From NCBI GenBank assembly GCA_016708585.1, contig JADJFK010000028.1, forward strand, positions 20,888-84,887: a stretch of DNA of 64,000 nt, given 5' to 3'. The stretch is from Sulfuritalea sp. (lineage in GTDB: Bacteria; Pseudomonadota; Gammaproteobacteria; Burkholderiales; Rhodocyclaceae). Both the position numbers and the translations under genes were made by a program. Below are positions 27,110 to 35,766 of this stretch, in pieces; within the stretch, counting starts at the first letter, position 1; every line of letters begins with the position of its first letter. The notes under the pieces were generated by a model. It saw only the letters and a list, made by a program, of their open reading frames with translations. It was not told the DNA's origin and made no database searches.

Positions 27110-28490
27110 TCGCGTGGATCAGTCGATTGAGCTGGCTGCGTGCGACGGAAATCAGTTCGCCGGCGGTCATGCCGATCGGGCCGTCGCCTCTGGCGGCCAG
27201 TTCGTCGGCGGCTGCGCCGTGCAGATGGACGGCAGCACTAAGAGCGGCGGCGGCCGACCAACCCTGTGCCAGCAGCGCGCCGGCCATGCCGGATAGCACG
27301 TCGCCGCTGCCGCCCGAGGCCAGGCCGGGATTGCCCGTGGCGTTGATGCGCCAGCGGCCGTCGGGGTGGGCAACGACCGTGCCGCAGCCCTTGAGCGCGA
27401 CATGGGCCTTGAAGTGCTGCGCCAGTTCCAGCGCGGCGCCGACACGGTCGGCCTGGACTGCCTCGACGCTGGTCGCGAGCAGGCGCGCGGCCTCCGCCGG
27501 ATGCGGGGTGATGATCGTTGCTGCCGAGCGGCGGGCCACATGGGCGGCCAGTACCGGTCGGACCGCCAGCAGGTTGAGTGCGTCGGCATCGATCACTAGC
27601 GGAAAGTCGGCGCCGGCGACACGGCGAAGAATCGCCATGGCTGCGTCGGAAACACCGAGACCGGGCCCGACCACGACGGTCGTGGCCTGCGCCAGCGCGT
27701 CGTCCGGCGAACGCAGCATGAGTTCCGCTTGCAGCGGATCGACGGCAAGCGCGTGCAGCAGGCCGGCAAAGACCCGGCCGGCGCCGAGCTTGAGCCCTGC
27801 GCGTCCCGCCAGCAGCGCCGCGCCGGTCATGCCCGTGGCGCCACCGATCACCGCCAGCGAGCCGAAGCTGCCCTTGTGGCTGTTGCGCGGGCGCGGCTTG
27901 AGGCAGGAACGGAAATCATCGACGGAGAGCAGGGCACCCGGGAAGCCGTCAAGACGCAGTCCGAGGTCGACGACGCTGACCTCGCCGCAGTGGTCCGGCC
28001 CGTCCAGCGTGTATAGCCCCGGCTTGCCGCCGATGAAGCTCAGCGTATGCGTCGCGCGCACTGCAATGCCCAGGACGCGCCCGGTATCGCCATCGAGGCC
28101 GCTGGGAATGTCAAGCGCCAGCACCGGCCCGGGAAAAGCATTGATGCGCGTGACCAGTTCGGCCCAGGCGCCTTGAATGGGTCGAGCCAGGCCGATGCCG
28201 AACAGGCCGTCGACTACCAGCCCGTACTTGCCGGCCGGGACTGCATCGCCGGGGCCAACGAGAGCCACCGCGATGCCCTGTTGCCTGAGGACGCGCGCCA
28301 TGACCCGCGCATCGCCACCGTTGTTGCCGGGGCCGGCCAGGATCAACACCGGCGCGCGACTTCCCTTCAGCAATTGCCGGGCATATCCGGCCGCGGCATG
28401 GCCGGCGCGTTCCATCAGCGGTGGCCGGGCATCGCCGTGACGCGTTTCGAGTTCGCGCAGCTCGCTGCCGCGCAAGAGGGGAGTGTTCAT
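27102..28490 (-). CDS. nnr: Bifunctional NAD(P)H-hydrate epimerase / ADP-dependent dehydratase
   Basis: This 462-aa metabolite-repair enzyme restores hydrated NADH and NADPH. The N-terminal YjeF_N epimerase domain (about 1-210) shows LILAGPGNNGGDARVMARVL and VVDGLFGIGLARPIQG. The C-terminal kinase-like dehydratase domain shows KGSFGSLAVIGGATGMTGAA, ITPHPAEAARLL and the ATP/ADP-site motif NPGLASGGSGDVLSGM. I chose ATG 28490 (MNTPLLRGSELREL) rather than an upstream in-frame start that enters pxpA. It starts 16 bases after pxpA ends. One copy of the dispersed 21-bp motif lies inside it. Confidence 0.95.
   Translation of the reverse strand: MNTPLLRGSELRELETRHGDARPPLMERAGHAAAGYARQLLKGSRAPVLILAGPGNNGGDARVMARVLRQQGIAVALVGPGDAVPAGKYGLVVDGLFGIGLARPIQGAWAELVTRINAFPGPVLALDIPSGLDGDTGRVLGIAVRATHTLSFIGGKPGLYTLDGPDHCGEVSVVDLGLRLDGFPGALLSVDDFRSCLKPRPRNSHKGSFGSLAVIGGATGMTGAALLAGRAGLKLGAGRVFAGLLHALAVDPLQAELMLRSPDDALAQATTVVVGPGLGVSDAAMAILRRVAGADFPLVIDADALNLLAVRPVLAAHVARRSAATIITPHPAEAARLLATSVEAVQADRVGAALELAQHFKAHVALKGCGTVVAHPDGRWRINATGNPGLASGGSGDVLSGMAGALLAQGWSAAAALSAAVHLHGAAADELAARGDGPIGMTAGELISVARSQLNRLIHANA
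27603..27623 (-). repeat. Dispersed 21-bp motif, copy in nnr
   Basis: Reverse complement of the consensus CGTRTCGCCRGCGCC followed by GACTTT, matching at all positions. In frame it encodes RVAGADF. Confidence 0.5.
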
Positions 28491-28506
28491 GATGCGATTG
28501 TAACCG

Positions 28507-29283
28507 TCAGTTTCCGGTCGCAAGCGCGGGCAAGGGGACGCTTGCGTAGCCGATGGCCGCCAATTCCCGGCGCAGATGGCGCGCCACCTCTATGGCACCG
28601 GGACTGTCGCCATGGACGCAGATGCTGCCGATCGGCGTCGGGATGCGGGTGCCGTCGGTTGCGATCAGCGCCCCGGCGTCGAGCATTTTCAGCACGTGGG
28701 CGAGGCAGGCGGCAGCGCCGTGGACCATGGCACCGGGTTGCGAGCGGGGCACCAGTTGGCCATCGGGCAGGTAGGCGCGATCGGCGAAGATCTCCTCGAC
28801 CACCGAGAGGCCGGCGGCATGCCCGGCGGCGACCAGTTGCGAGGCGGCGGGCGCCAGCAGGATCAGGGCCGGGTCGATGGCACGGACTGTGCGGCAGATG
28901 GTGTCGGCCAGCGCGCGATCGACGCAGGCCTGGTTGTTCAGCGCGCCGTGCGGTTTGACATGGCTGACGCGAACACCCTCCATGGCGGCGATGCCGATCA
29001 GGGCGCCGATTTGCGCGGCAAGCTGGTTCTCCAGTTCCGCCGGCGCCAACGACATGGCGCGGCGACCGAAGTTGCGCAGGTCGGGGTAGCTCGGGTGGGC
29101 GCCGATCGAAACGCCGTGTTCCCGCGCCAGGCGCAGCGTCCGCCGCATGACGTCCGGGTCGCCGGCGTGGCCGCCGCAGGCTACATTGGCCGAATTGACG
29201 ATAGCCAGCATGGCGTCGTCGTCGCCCATGGTCCACGGGCCGTAGCCCTCGCCGAGGTCGGCGTTGAGGTTAATTCGTGGCAT
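28507..29283 (-). CDS. pxpA: 5-oxoprolinase subunit A (LamB/YcsF family)
   Basis: This 258-aa protein is one of three subunits of the bacterial ATP-dependent 5-oxoprolinase, which opens 5-oxoproline to glutamate. The signature INLNADLGEGYGPWTMGDDD is at residue 4, followed by IVNSANVACGGHAGDP and GAHPSYPDL. Length is normal. Its start overlaps the pxpC stop by 14 bases, giving a tightly packed pxpB-pxpC-pxpA operon on the minus strand. Confidence 0.96.
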   Translation of the reverse strand: MPRINLNADLGEGYGPWTMGDDDAMLAIVNSANVACGGHAGDPDVMRRTLRLAREHGVSIGAHPSYPDLRNFGRRAMSLAPAELENQLAAQIGALIGIAAMEGVRVSHVKPHGALNNQACVDRALADTICRTVRAIDPALILLAPAASQLVAAGHAAGLSVVEEIFADRAYLPDGQLVPRSQPGAMVHGAAACLAHVLKMLDAGALIATDGTRIPTPIGSICVHGDSPGAIEVARHLRRELAAIGYASVPLPALATGN

Positions 29284-30262
29284 CGATGACTCCGTCGATC
29301 AGGTTGGCGCCGTAGAGGGCGGCGAGGTCGGGTTCGGTCGTGTCCGGCGCGACGGCGGCGAGGCTGGCGCCGAGCGCATCCGCCGCCGCACGGCGGGCGG
29401 CCAGAGCCTGCTCCAGCGAAACAGCGGCAAAGCGCAGGCGCGTGCCGGGCAGGGCGTGGCCCAGGCGCGGCAGGTCGGCACCGATCACCGTGGCGATCTT
29501 GGCGTAGCCGCCGACGGTCTGGCAGTCGGCGAGCAGGACGATGGGCCGGCCGTCGCCCGGCACCTGGATCGCGCCCGGCGTCACGGCGTCGGAGACGATG
29601 TCGGCGCCGCCGACGTGCCCAAGGCGCGGCCCGTCAAGGCGCAGGCCCATGCGGTCGGCCTCGCGCCCGACGACGAATTCGCCGCCGAGGAAATCATCCC
29701 AGGCGGCATCGCTGAAGCGCTCGCGCTGCGGTCCGGGAATGACCCGGAGCGGCCCGCCGCTGCGCGCCGGCACGACACCGAGGCGGCGCGGAATCGGCGT
29801 CCCGCTAGCGCCGACTTTCAGTGTCATGCCGGGACCGAACGGGCTGCCGAGGTCGGCGCGCTCGTAGCGCGAACGGCTGCCCAACTCACGGCGTCCCTCG
29901 AGACCGCCGGCAACGGCGAGGTAGGCGACGCCGCTGCGCACGGCATCGATGCGCAGTTCCTCCCCGGCGCGCAGGCGATGGCTGCGCCACGCCGCCACGG
30001 CGTGCGTGCCGGCTTCGCCGACGATGCGCGCGTCGACGTCGCCGGCGATGGCGAACAGCGCATCGGCGTCGCTCTGCAGGCGCGGTCCGGCGAGGCGCAT
30101 CTCGATCGCAGCGGCATCCGGCGGATTGCCCGCGAGCGCGTTGGCCAGCGCCAGCCATTCCGGGTCGAGCGCGCCCGAGAGCGGCACCCCGAGGTGGCGA
30201 TAGCCGGGGCGTCCCGCGTCCTGCAGGCTGGCGGGAAAGGGGCAGGCGAGGATCTCAAGCAT
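29270..30262 (-). CDS. pxpC: 5-oxoprolinase subunit C (biotin-dependent-carboxylase-like, KipA family)
   Basis: This 330-aa subunit works with PxpB and PxpA. The start FPASLQDAGRPGYRHLGVPL with SGALD is diagnostic of the KipA/AHS2 family, and GPQRERFSDAAWDDFLG and RMGLRLDGPRL follow in order. I chose ATG 30262, which overlaps the pxpB stop by 8 bases. The open frame extends further upstream but only as a shadow of pxpB. A diverged copy of the dispersed motif codes for KVGASGT around residue 150. Confidence 0.94.
   Translation of the reverse strand: MLEILACPFPASLQDAGRPGYRHLGVPLSGALDPEWLALANALAGNPPDAAAIEMRLAGPRLQSDADALFAIAGDVDARIVGEAGTHAVAAWRSHRLRAGEELRIDAVRSGVAYLAVAGGLEGRRELGSRSRYERADLGSPFGPGMTLKVGASGTPIPRRLGVVPARSGGPLRVIPGPQRERFSDAAWDDFLGGEFVVGREADRMGLRLDGPRLGHVGGADIVSDAVTPGAIQVPGDGRPIVLLADCQTVGGYAKIATVIGADLPRLGHALPGTRLRFAAVSLEQALAARRAAADALGASLAAVAPDTTEPDLAALYGANLIDGVIDATN
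29798..29818 (+). repeat. Dispersed 21-bp motif, diverged copy in pxpC
   Basis: Matches the consensus at 18 of 21 positions. Read on the coding (minus) strand it encodes KVGASGT. Confidence 0.35.
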
Positions 30263-30947
30263 GGCGCGGATGCTCGCGCAGGCCCTGAAATTCGTCGGGC
30301 GAGATGGCCTCGATGCGCAGCACGTCGCCGGGCGCGAAGCGTGCCGGCCGCTCGGCGTTGGCCGGATCGAACAGCGTGAGCGGCGTGCGCCCGAGCAGGT
30401 GCCAGCCGCCGGGACTCTGCCAGGGGTAGATGGCGGCCTGGCCGCCGGCGATGGCAAAGCTGTTGGCCGGCACCGCCGTGCGCGGCGTGGCGCGGCGCGG
30501 CAGGTCCAGCCAGTCGGGCAGGCCACCAAGATAAGGAAAGCCGGGCAGGAAGCCGATCAGCGCCACGTGCAGATCGAGCGCGCAGAGCGCGGTGATGACT
30601 TCGCCTTCGCTGCGGCCGGTGGCTGCCGCGACTTCGGCCAGATCCGGCCCGAACTCGCCGCCAAAGCACACCGGCACGATCGTGGGCGTGGCAGATCGCC
30701 GTATCGCCAGCGCCGACTTTTGCTCGGCCGCCTGCAACAGCGCCTGGCGCAAGCGGTCGTGGGGCAGGCGCAGGGGATCGAAATGCACGGTCAGCGAGCG
30801 CCAGGTCGGCACCATGTCGGTGATGCCGTCGAGGCCCAGCGCCTGAAGCGCATCGCGCGCCGCCATGACGCGCGCGTTGGCGTCGGGGTCGATGCGCTCG
30901 CCGAATTCGAGGGTCAGCGCGCCGTCGCCTAGCTCAATCAGCTTCAT
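30255..30947 (-). CDS. pxpB: 5-oxoprolinase subunit B (KipI/AHS1 family)
   Basis: This 230-aa subunit shows the family blocks VPVCFGGEFGPDLAEVA, FLPGFPYLGGLP, and AGGQAAIYPWQSPGGWHLLG with RTP. Its ATG overlaps the dctM stop (ATGA), so the transporter and the oxoprolinase are translated as a unit. A near-perfect copy of the dispersed motif produces the unusual local sequence QKSALAIRRSA near residue 73, just before the conserved VPVCFGG block. Confidence 0.95.
   Translation of the reverse strand: MKLIELGDGALTLEFGERIDPDANARVMAARDALQALGLDGITDMVPTWRSLTVHFDPLRLPHDRLRQALLQAAEQKSALAIRRSATPTIVPVCFGGEFGPDLAEVAAATGRSEGEVITALCALDLHVALIGFLPGFPYLGGLPDWLDLPRRATPRTAVPANSFAIAGGQAAIYPWQSPGGWHLLGRTPLTLFDPANAERPARFAPGDVLRIEAISPDEFQGLREHPRHA
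30700..30720 (+). repeat. Dispersed 21-bp motif, copy in pxpB
   Basis: CGTATCGCCAGCGCC then GACTTT, a full match to the consensus. Read on the coding strand it gives QKSALAIR, a different frame from the nnr copy. Confidence 0.5.
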
Positions 30948-32242
30948 CCCACCATGCGCTGCGGCAGCCAGGTCACCAGTCCGGGGAAGGCGTAGAGCAG
31001 GCCGACCGCTCCCATCATCAGGGCGAAGGCGGGCAGGGCGGTGCGCGCGATCCAGGGCAGTTGCTTGCCGGTCATGCCCTGCAGGACGAACAGGTTGAAG
31101 CCGACCGGCGGCGTGATCTGGGCCATCTCGACCACCACCACGAGGAAGACGCCGAACCAGATCAGGTCGATGCCGGCGGCGACGATGGTGGGCTGGATCA
31201 CCGCGATGGTCAGCACCACCATCGAGATGCCGTCAAGGAAACAGCCGAGGATGATGAAGAAGATCATCAGGCCGAAAAGCAGGCCGAACTGGCCGAGGCC
31301 GAGGCTGGCGATCCATTCCGCGAGCTGGCGCGGCAAGCCGATGTAGCCCATCGACAGGGTGAGGAAGGCGCTGCCGGCGAGGATCAGCGCGATCATGCAG
31401 TACAGGCGCGTCGCGCCCATCAGGCTGTCGCGGAAGGTGGCCCAGGAAAGCGACTTCTGCGCCGCGGCCAGCACCAGGCTGCCGACCACGCCCAGCGCGG
31501 CGGCTTCGGTCGCCGTGGCGATGCCGACGTAGATCGAGCCCAGCACCAGTGCGATCAGCAGCACGACGGGAATCAGGTGGCGCGAGGCGTAGAGCTTCTG
31601 GCCGAAGCTGTAGCGCTCGGTGGCGGGCGGCACGGCATCGGGATTGAGCAGGGCCCAGACCACGATCCAGCCCATGAACAGCAGGCCCAGCATCAGGCCC
31701 GGCAACACGCCGCCGATGAACAGCTTGGCGATCGAGACTTCGGCGGCGACGCCATAGACGATCATGATGATCGAGGGCGGGATCAGCAGGCCCAGCGTGC
31801 CGGCGCCGGCCAGGGTGCCGATGGTGATGCCTTCCGGGTAGCCGCGCTTGGCCAGTTCGGGCAGGGTGATCTTGCCTATCGTGGCGCAGGTCGCGGCCGA
31901 CGATCCGGAAACGGCGGCAAAAATGGTGCAGCCGATGACATTGACGTGGAGCAGGCGGCCGGGCAGGTTTTCCAGCCAGGGCGCGAGGCCCTTGAACATG
32001 TCGGACGAGAGCCGCGTGCGAAACAGGATCTCGCCCATCCACAAGAACATCGGCAGCGCGGTCAGGGTCCAGGATGAGGAGGCGCCCCAGATCGTCACGG
32101 CCATGGCATCGCCCGCGGCGCGCGGGGTGAACAACTCCATGCCCATCCAGCCGACACCGAGCAGGGCCAGGCCGATCCAGATGCCGCTGCCGAGCAGGGC
32201 GAACAGGGCGAGGATCAGGGCAAAGGTGATCGCGATATCCAT
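30944..32242 (-). CDS. dctM: TRAP transporter large permease (DctM type)
   Basis: This 432-aa membrane protein is the ion-coupled translocation subunit. Characteristic sequences are FTPRAAGDAMAVTIWGASSS, the central FAAVSGSSAATCATIGKITL, AGAGTLGLLIPPSIIMIVYG, and C-terminal EMAQITPPVGFNLFVLQGMTG. About twelve hydrophobic segments are present. It lies between dctQ and pxpB, overlapping pxpB by four bases. Substrate is set by dctP; the fixed linkage to pxpBCA points to 5-oxoproline or a related lactam or acid. Confidence 0.95.
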   Translation of the reverse strand: MDIAITFALILALFALLGSGIWIGLALLGVGWMGMELFTPRAAGDAMAVTIWGASSSWTLTALPMFLWMGEILFRTRLSSDMFKGLAPWLENLPGRLLHVNVIGCTIFAAVSGSSAATCATIGKITLPELAKRGYPEGITIGTLAGAGTLGLLIPPSIIMIVYGVAAEVSIAKLFIGGVLPGLMLGLLFMGWIVVWALLNPDAVPPATERYSFGQKLYASRHLIPVVLLIALVLGSIYVGIATATEAAALGVVGSLVLAAAQKSLSWATFRDSLMGATRLYCMIALILAGSAFLTLSMGYIGLPRQLAEWIASLGLGQFGLLFGLMIFFIILGCFLDGISMVVLTIAVIQPTIVAAGIDLIWFGVFLVVVVEMAQITPPVGFNLFVLQGMTGKQLPWIARTALPAFALMMGAVGLLYAFPGLVTWLPQRMVG

Positions 32243-32245
32243 GGT

Positions 32246-32767
32246 CTATTCGCTCCTCGCCGGTTCGCCGCCAGGTTCTCGTTGGTGTCGCTTCTCGCCG
32301 CGAATGACGGCCACCAGTTCCTCGGCCAGCGCGATGGCGAAGATGCTGCTGCCGACGGCCATGCCCAACTGCGGAATCCACAGCGGTGACGCATCCGTGC
32401 CTTGCGAAACATCGTTGAACTGGAAGGACTGCCACACCAGGCGCGCCGCGAACCAGGCCAGCAGCACCGCGAACAACAGGCCGGCGGCATGGCTCCAGAG
32501 CTCCAGGGCATGGCGCGTGCGCGGCCCGGTGTGATCGAGAATCAGCGTGACGCGGATGTGTTCGCCGCGCTTGAGGGTGTGCGCCAGCGCCAGGAAGGCG
32601 GCCGCCGCCATGCAGTAGCCGGCGTAGGCGTCGGTGCCGCGGACATGGAAATCCAGCAGACGCCCGCTGACCGAAAGCAGGATCATCGCCAGGGTGCCGA
32701 TCATGAACAGCGCCGCCGCCCAGGCGGCGGCGCCGTAAAGACCGTCGAGCGCGCGCCGGATCGACAC
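32246..32767 (-). CDS. dctQ: TRAP transporter small permease (DctQ type)
   Basis: This 173-aa membrane protein has four hydrophobic segments, as expected for DctQ: AAAWAAALFMIGTLAMILLS, AGYCMAAAAFLALAHTL, HAAGLLFAVLLAWFAARLVW, and WIPQLGMAVGSSIFAIALAE. It starts with GTG at 32767, only 4 bases after dctP, and ends 3 bases before dctM. Confidence 0.92.
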   Translation of the reverse strand: MSIRRALDGLYGAAAWAAALFMIGTLAMILLSVSGRLLDFHVRGTDAYAGYCMAAAAFLALAHTLKRGEHIRVTLILDHTGPRTRHALELWSHAAGLLFAVLLAWFAARLVWQSFQFNDVSQGTDASPLWIPQLGMAVGSSIFAIALAEELVAVIRGEKRHQREPGGEPARSE

Positions 32768-32771
32768 GCGC

Positions 32772-33740
32772 TTACTTGCGGTAGGCGTCGAGGATGGCCT
32801 GGCCGTCGGCGCCGGCGGTCTTCTGCCATTCGCCGATCATGGTGTCGCCGACTTTCTTCATGTCGGCCTTGAGCGCGGCCGAAGGTGGGGCGACGGTCAT
32901 GCCGTTCTTGGCCAGTTGCTCAAGATAGAACTTCGTCTTCTCCTCGCTGGTCTTCCAGCCGCGCGTCTCGGCTTCCGCCGCAGCCTTGAGTACGGCGTCC
33001 TGGCCGGCCTTGTCCAGCGCGTCGAAGGCCTTTTGCGAGACCAGCACGGCATTCTTCGGCAACCAGGCCTGGGTGTCGTAGAAATACTTGACCTGCTCCC
33101 ACACCTTGCTGTCATAGCCGGTGGCGCCCGAGGTCATGAAGGCGGCAACGGCGCCGGTGGCCAGCGCCTGCGAGAGTTCCGCGGCCTGGATGGTCACCGG
33201 CTGGGCGCCGACCAGTTCGGCGATGCGCGAGGTCTGCGGGCTGTAGGCGCGCCACTTGACGCCCTTGAGGTCGGCGCCGGCGTTGATTGGCTTGGCCGCG
33301 AAGATGCCTTGCGGTGGCCAGGGCACGGAGAACAGCATCTTCAGGCCCTGCTTGGCCAGCAGCGAGTCGAGCGCGGGCTTCTGCGCGGCGGCGAGCTTTT
33401 TCGCTTCGGCGTAGGAAGTGGCGAGGAAGGGCACATTGTCGGTGCCGAACAGCGGATTCTCGTTGGCATAGCCGCCGAGCAGGATCTCGCCGATCTGCGC
33501 CTGGCCGCCCTGCACCGCGCGCTTGATCTCATTGGCCTTGTACAGCGAACCGCCGGCATGGACGGTGATCTTGAGTTTTCCGGCCGTGGCCTTGTCCACG
33601 TCGGCGGCGAACTGGGTGATGTTCTCGGTATGGAAATTGGCGGCCGGGTAGGGCGTGGGCATGTCCCACTTGGTCTGGGCGGAGGCGGCGAGGGCGGTGA
33701 AACCGAGTGCGGCGACGAGGGTGCGAAGGCAGGTATTCAT
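32772..33740 (-). CDS. dctP: TRAP transporter solute-binding protein (DctP type)
   Basis: This 322-aa periplasmic receptor feeds DctQM. I chose ATG 33740 (MNTCLRTLVAALGFTALAAS), which gives a good signal peptide; another in-frame ATG is 5 codons upstream. The mature protein begins TKWDMPTPYPAANFHTENI and has GGSLYKANEIKRAVQGGQAQ, typical of DctP receptors, and the ligand-clamp arginine region GVKWRAYSPQTSRIAELVG. It heads the dctP-dctQ-dctM-pxpB-pxpC-pxpA operon, transcribed away from a winged-helix regulator. Confidence 0.93.
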   Translation of the reverse strand: MNTCLRTLVAALGFTALAASAQTKWDMPTPYPAANFHTENITQFAADVDKATAGKLKITVHAGGSLYKANEIKRAVQGGQAQIGEILLGGYANENPLFGTDNVPFLATSYAEAKKLAAAQKPALDSLLAKQGLKMLFSVPWPPQGIFAAKPINAGADLKGVKWRAYSPQTSRIAELVGAQPVTIQAAELSQALATGAVAAFMTSGATGYDSKVWEQVKYFYDTQAWLPKNAVLVSQKAFDALDKAGQDAVLKAAAEAETRGWKTSEEKTKFYLEQLAKNGMTVAPPSAALKADMKKVGDTMIGEWQKTAGADGQAILDAYRK

Positions 33741-33864
33741 CAGCGGGATCCTCACAAAATGGTCGGGAGAAATGGTGAAACGAAGATAACGTTAACAAAA
33801 CATTTACAAAACGTCAATAAAATGTTTAAATAATTTGACGGAATTCACCTAAAAGGTCCCCGGC
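33741..33864. promoter_or_regulatory. Divergent promoter region with palindromes between dctP and the regulator gene
   Basis: This A+T-rich gap holds an 8-bp palindrome TAACGTTA (33787-33794) and an inverted repeat AAACATTT / AAATGTTT (33798-33805 and 33820-33827). Rightward, TTTACA (33803-33808) and TTAAAT (33826-33831) are 17 bases apart. Leftward, TTGACG (reverse complement of 33811-33816) and TAACGT are spaced by about 17 bases. The repeats overlap both candidate promoters and are likely operators for the regulator encoded at 33865. Confidence 0.55.
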
Positions 33865-34419
33865 ATGGCAAGGAAACGCGAGAAAACCATGGTAACGGAG
33901 CCCATTGCCGAGTCGCAGGTGCGCCGCATCGTCTCGTCCGAACATCTGGTGTCGGACAAGTGCCCCGAACTGTCCGAACTCGAATTTGGCCTGATCATCG
34001 CCAGCCACGCTTTCGGCCGCTGGATGACGCGCTGCATGGCCGGCGCCGGCGTCAAGGACATGACCGAGACCGAGATCCTCGTCGTGCATCACGTCAACCA
34101 CCGTGGGCGGGAAAAGAAATTGGCGGATATCTGCTTCGTGCTCAACATAGAAGATACCCATGTGGTCTCCTACGCGCTGAAGAAGCTGGCGAACCTTGGA
34201 TTGGTCTCGGGGGAACGGCGCGGCAAGGAGGTGTTCTGGTCTACCTCCGCGGCGGGGCAGGCGCTTTGCGAGCGCTACCGCCAGGTGCGCGAGGCCTGCC
34301 TGATGCCGGGTTTTTCCGGTGCGGAAGAAGAGAACCTGCGCATCGGCGATCTGGCGCGCTTGTTGCGCACCCTGTCCGGGCGCTATGATCAGGGCGCCAG
34401 GGCCGCATCGTCCATCTGA
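33865..34419 (+). CDS. Winged-helix (MarR-like) transcriptional regulator
   Basis: This 184-aa protein has a MarR-like core: FGLIIASHAFGRWMTRCMA, then the helix-turn-helix LTETEILVVHHVNHRGREKK-like block near residue 70, the recognition region FVLNIEDTHVVSYALKKLAN near 95, and a wing LVSGERRGKEVFW. The wording resembles winged-helix proteins often found divergent from TRAP transporter operons. It begins 125 bases from dctP on the opposite strand and probably controls that operon and itself. A gene for glutamate dehydrogenase follows 29 bases later. Confidence 0.85.
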   Translation: MARKREKTMVTEPIAESQVRRIVSSEHLVSDKCPELSELEFGLIIASHAFGRWMTRCMAGAGVKDMTETEILVVHHVNHRGREKKLADICFVLNIEDTHVVSYALKKLANLGLVSGERRGKEVFWSTSAAGQALCERYRQVREACLMPGFSGAEEENLRIGDLARLLRTLSGRYDQGARAASSI

Positions 34420-34448
34420 GCGCATCTACCGGAGGTACACGATCCATC

Positions 34449-35732
34449 ATGGCCAACCATCACAGTACGCTTTCCTTTCTCGATCCGGCGCGTCCCGAAC
34501 CCTGGGCCAGCTTCGTCGAGCAGATCGACCGGGTCGCGCCCCACCTGGGACCCTTGTCGCACTGGCTGGAAACCTTGAAGCGACCCAAGCGCATCCTGAT
34601 CGTCGATGTGCCCATCGTGCGCGACGACGGCAGCATCGCTCATTACGAGGGTTATCGCGTTCAGCACAATCTGTCGCGGGGCCCCGGCAAAGGCGGCGTG
34701 CGTTTTCATCCGGCGGTGACCCTGAACGAAGTGATGGCGCTGTCCGGCTGGATGACGGTGAAGAACGCCGCGCTGGGTTTGCCCTACGGCGGCGCCAAGG
34801 GCGGAGTCCGCATCGACCCGCGCGCGTTCTCGCGCCCGGAGCTGGAGCGCATCACGCGCCGCTATACCTCGGAGATCGGCATCGTCATCGGGCCGGACAG
34901 GGATATCCCGGCACCCGATGTCGGCACCAACGAGCAGACCATGGCCTGGATGATGGACACCTACTCGGTCAACGTCGGGCATACGGCCAGTGGCGTCGTT
35001 ACCGGCAAGCCGATCGCCCTGGGCGGTTCGCTCGGCCGCCAGGAGGCGACGGGTCGCGGGGTGTATATCGCCGCACGGGAAGCCGGTTTGCGCATGAATA
35101 TTCCGATCGCCGGCGCGCGCGTGGTGGTTCAGGGCTTCGGCAACGTCGGCGGCATTGCCGCGCGGATCTTCCGCGACAATGGCGCAAAGGTTATTGCGCT
35201 GCAGGATGCGGAAGCCACGATAGCCAATCCGGCCGGAATTGACGTTCCGGCCGCGCTGGCGCACGTGGCCGCGCACGGCAGCCTGTCCGGCTTTCCCGGT
35301 GCCGAGTCGATCAGTGATGACGACTTCTGGCAGCTTGAGTGCGAGTATTTCGTGCCCGCCGCGCTGGAAGGCCAGGTGACGCCAGCCCGGGCGTACGGCC
35401 TGCGGACAAAAATCGTGGTCGAGGGTGCCAACGGGCCGACCACGCCGGCCGCCGACGACATCCTGCGCGACCGCTACATCCTGGTCATTCCGGATGTGCT
35501 GGCCAATGCCGGCGGCGTCACCGTGTCCTATTTCGAATGGGTGCAGGATTTTTCCAGCTTCTTCTGGAGCGAGGATGAGATCAACGCACGGCTCGAAAGC
35601 ATCATGGTCAAGGCTTTCGATGCCATCTGGCGGACGGCACAGGAACGCCGCGTGTCGATCCGCACGGCGGCTTTCGTCATCGCCTGCCAGCGCGTACTGG
35701 CTGCCCGGGAGCAACGCGGCTTGTATCCCTGA
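34449..35732 (+). CDS. Glu/Leu/Phe/Val dehydrogenase, probably glutamate dehydrogenase
   Basis: This 427-aa hexameric-type enzyme deaminates an amino acid with NAD(P)+. It shows GPGKGGVRFHPAVTLNEVMA, the active-site lysine region LPYGGAKGGVRIDP, PAPDVGTNEQTMAWMMDTYS, and the Rossmann motif VVQGFGNVGGIAARIF. A GGAGG-like site precedes ATG 34449. The sequence favours glutamate, and the neighbours support this because 5-oxoprolinase makes glutamate. It may be co-transcribed with the winged-helix regulator. Confidence 0.9.
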   Translation: MANHHSTLSFLDPARPEPWASFVEQIDRVAPHLGPLSHWLETLKRPKRILIVDVPIVRDDGSIAHYEGYRVQHNLSRGPGKGGVRFHPAVTLNEVMALSGWMTVKNAALGLPYGGAKGGVRIDPRAFSRPELERITRRYTSEIGIVIGPDRDIPAPDVGTNEQTMAWMMDTYSVNVGHTASGVVTGKPIALGGSLGRQEATGRGVYIAAREAGLRMNIPIAGARVVVQGFGNVGGIAARIFRDNGAKVIALQDAEATIANPAGIDVPAALAHVAAHGSLSGFPGAESISDDDFWQLECEYFVPAALEGQVTPARAYGLRTKIVVEGANGPTTPAADDILRDRYILVIPDVLANAGGVTVSYFEWVQDFSSFFWSEDEINARLESIMVKAFDAIWRTAQERRVSIRTAAFVIACQRVLAAREQRGLYP

Positions 35733-35766
35733 CCGGGCGATTCTCGAGGGCTGCCGGAGATTGCGG

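Noticed and set aside
32840..32860. Another copy of the dispersed 21-bp motif in dctP
   Set aside because: GTGTCGCCGACTTT matches only if the central six or so bases are removed, and the encoded KKVGDT is ordinary for the protein.
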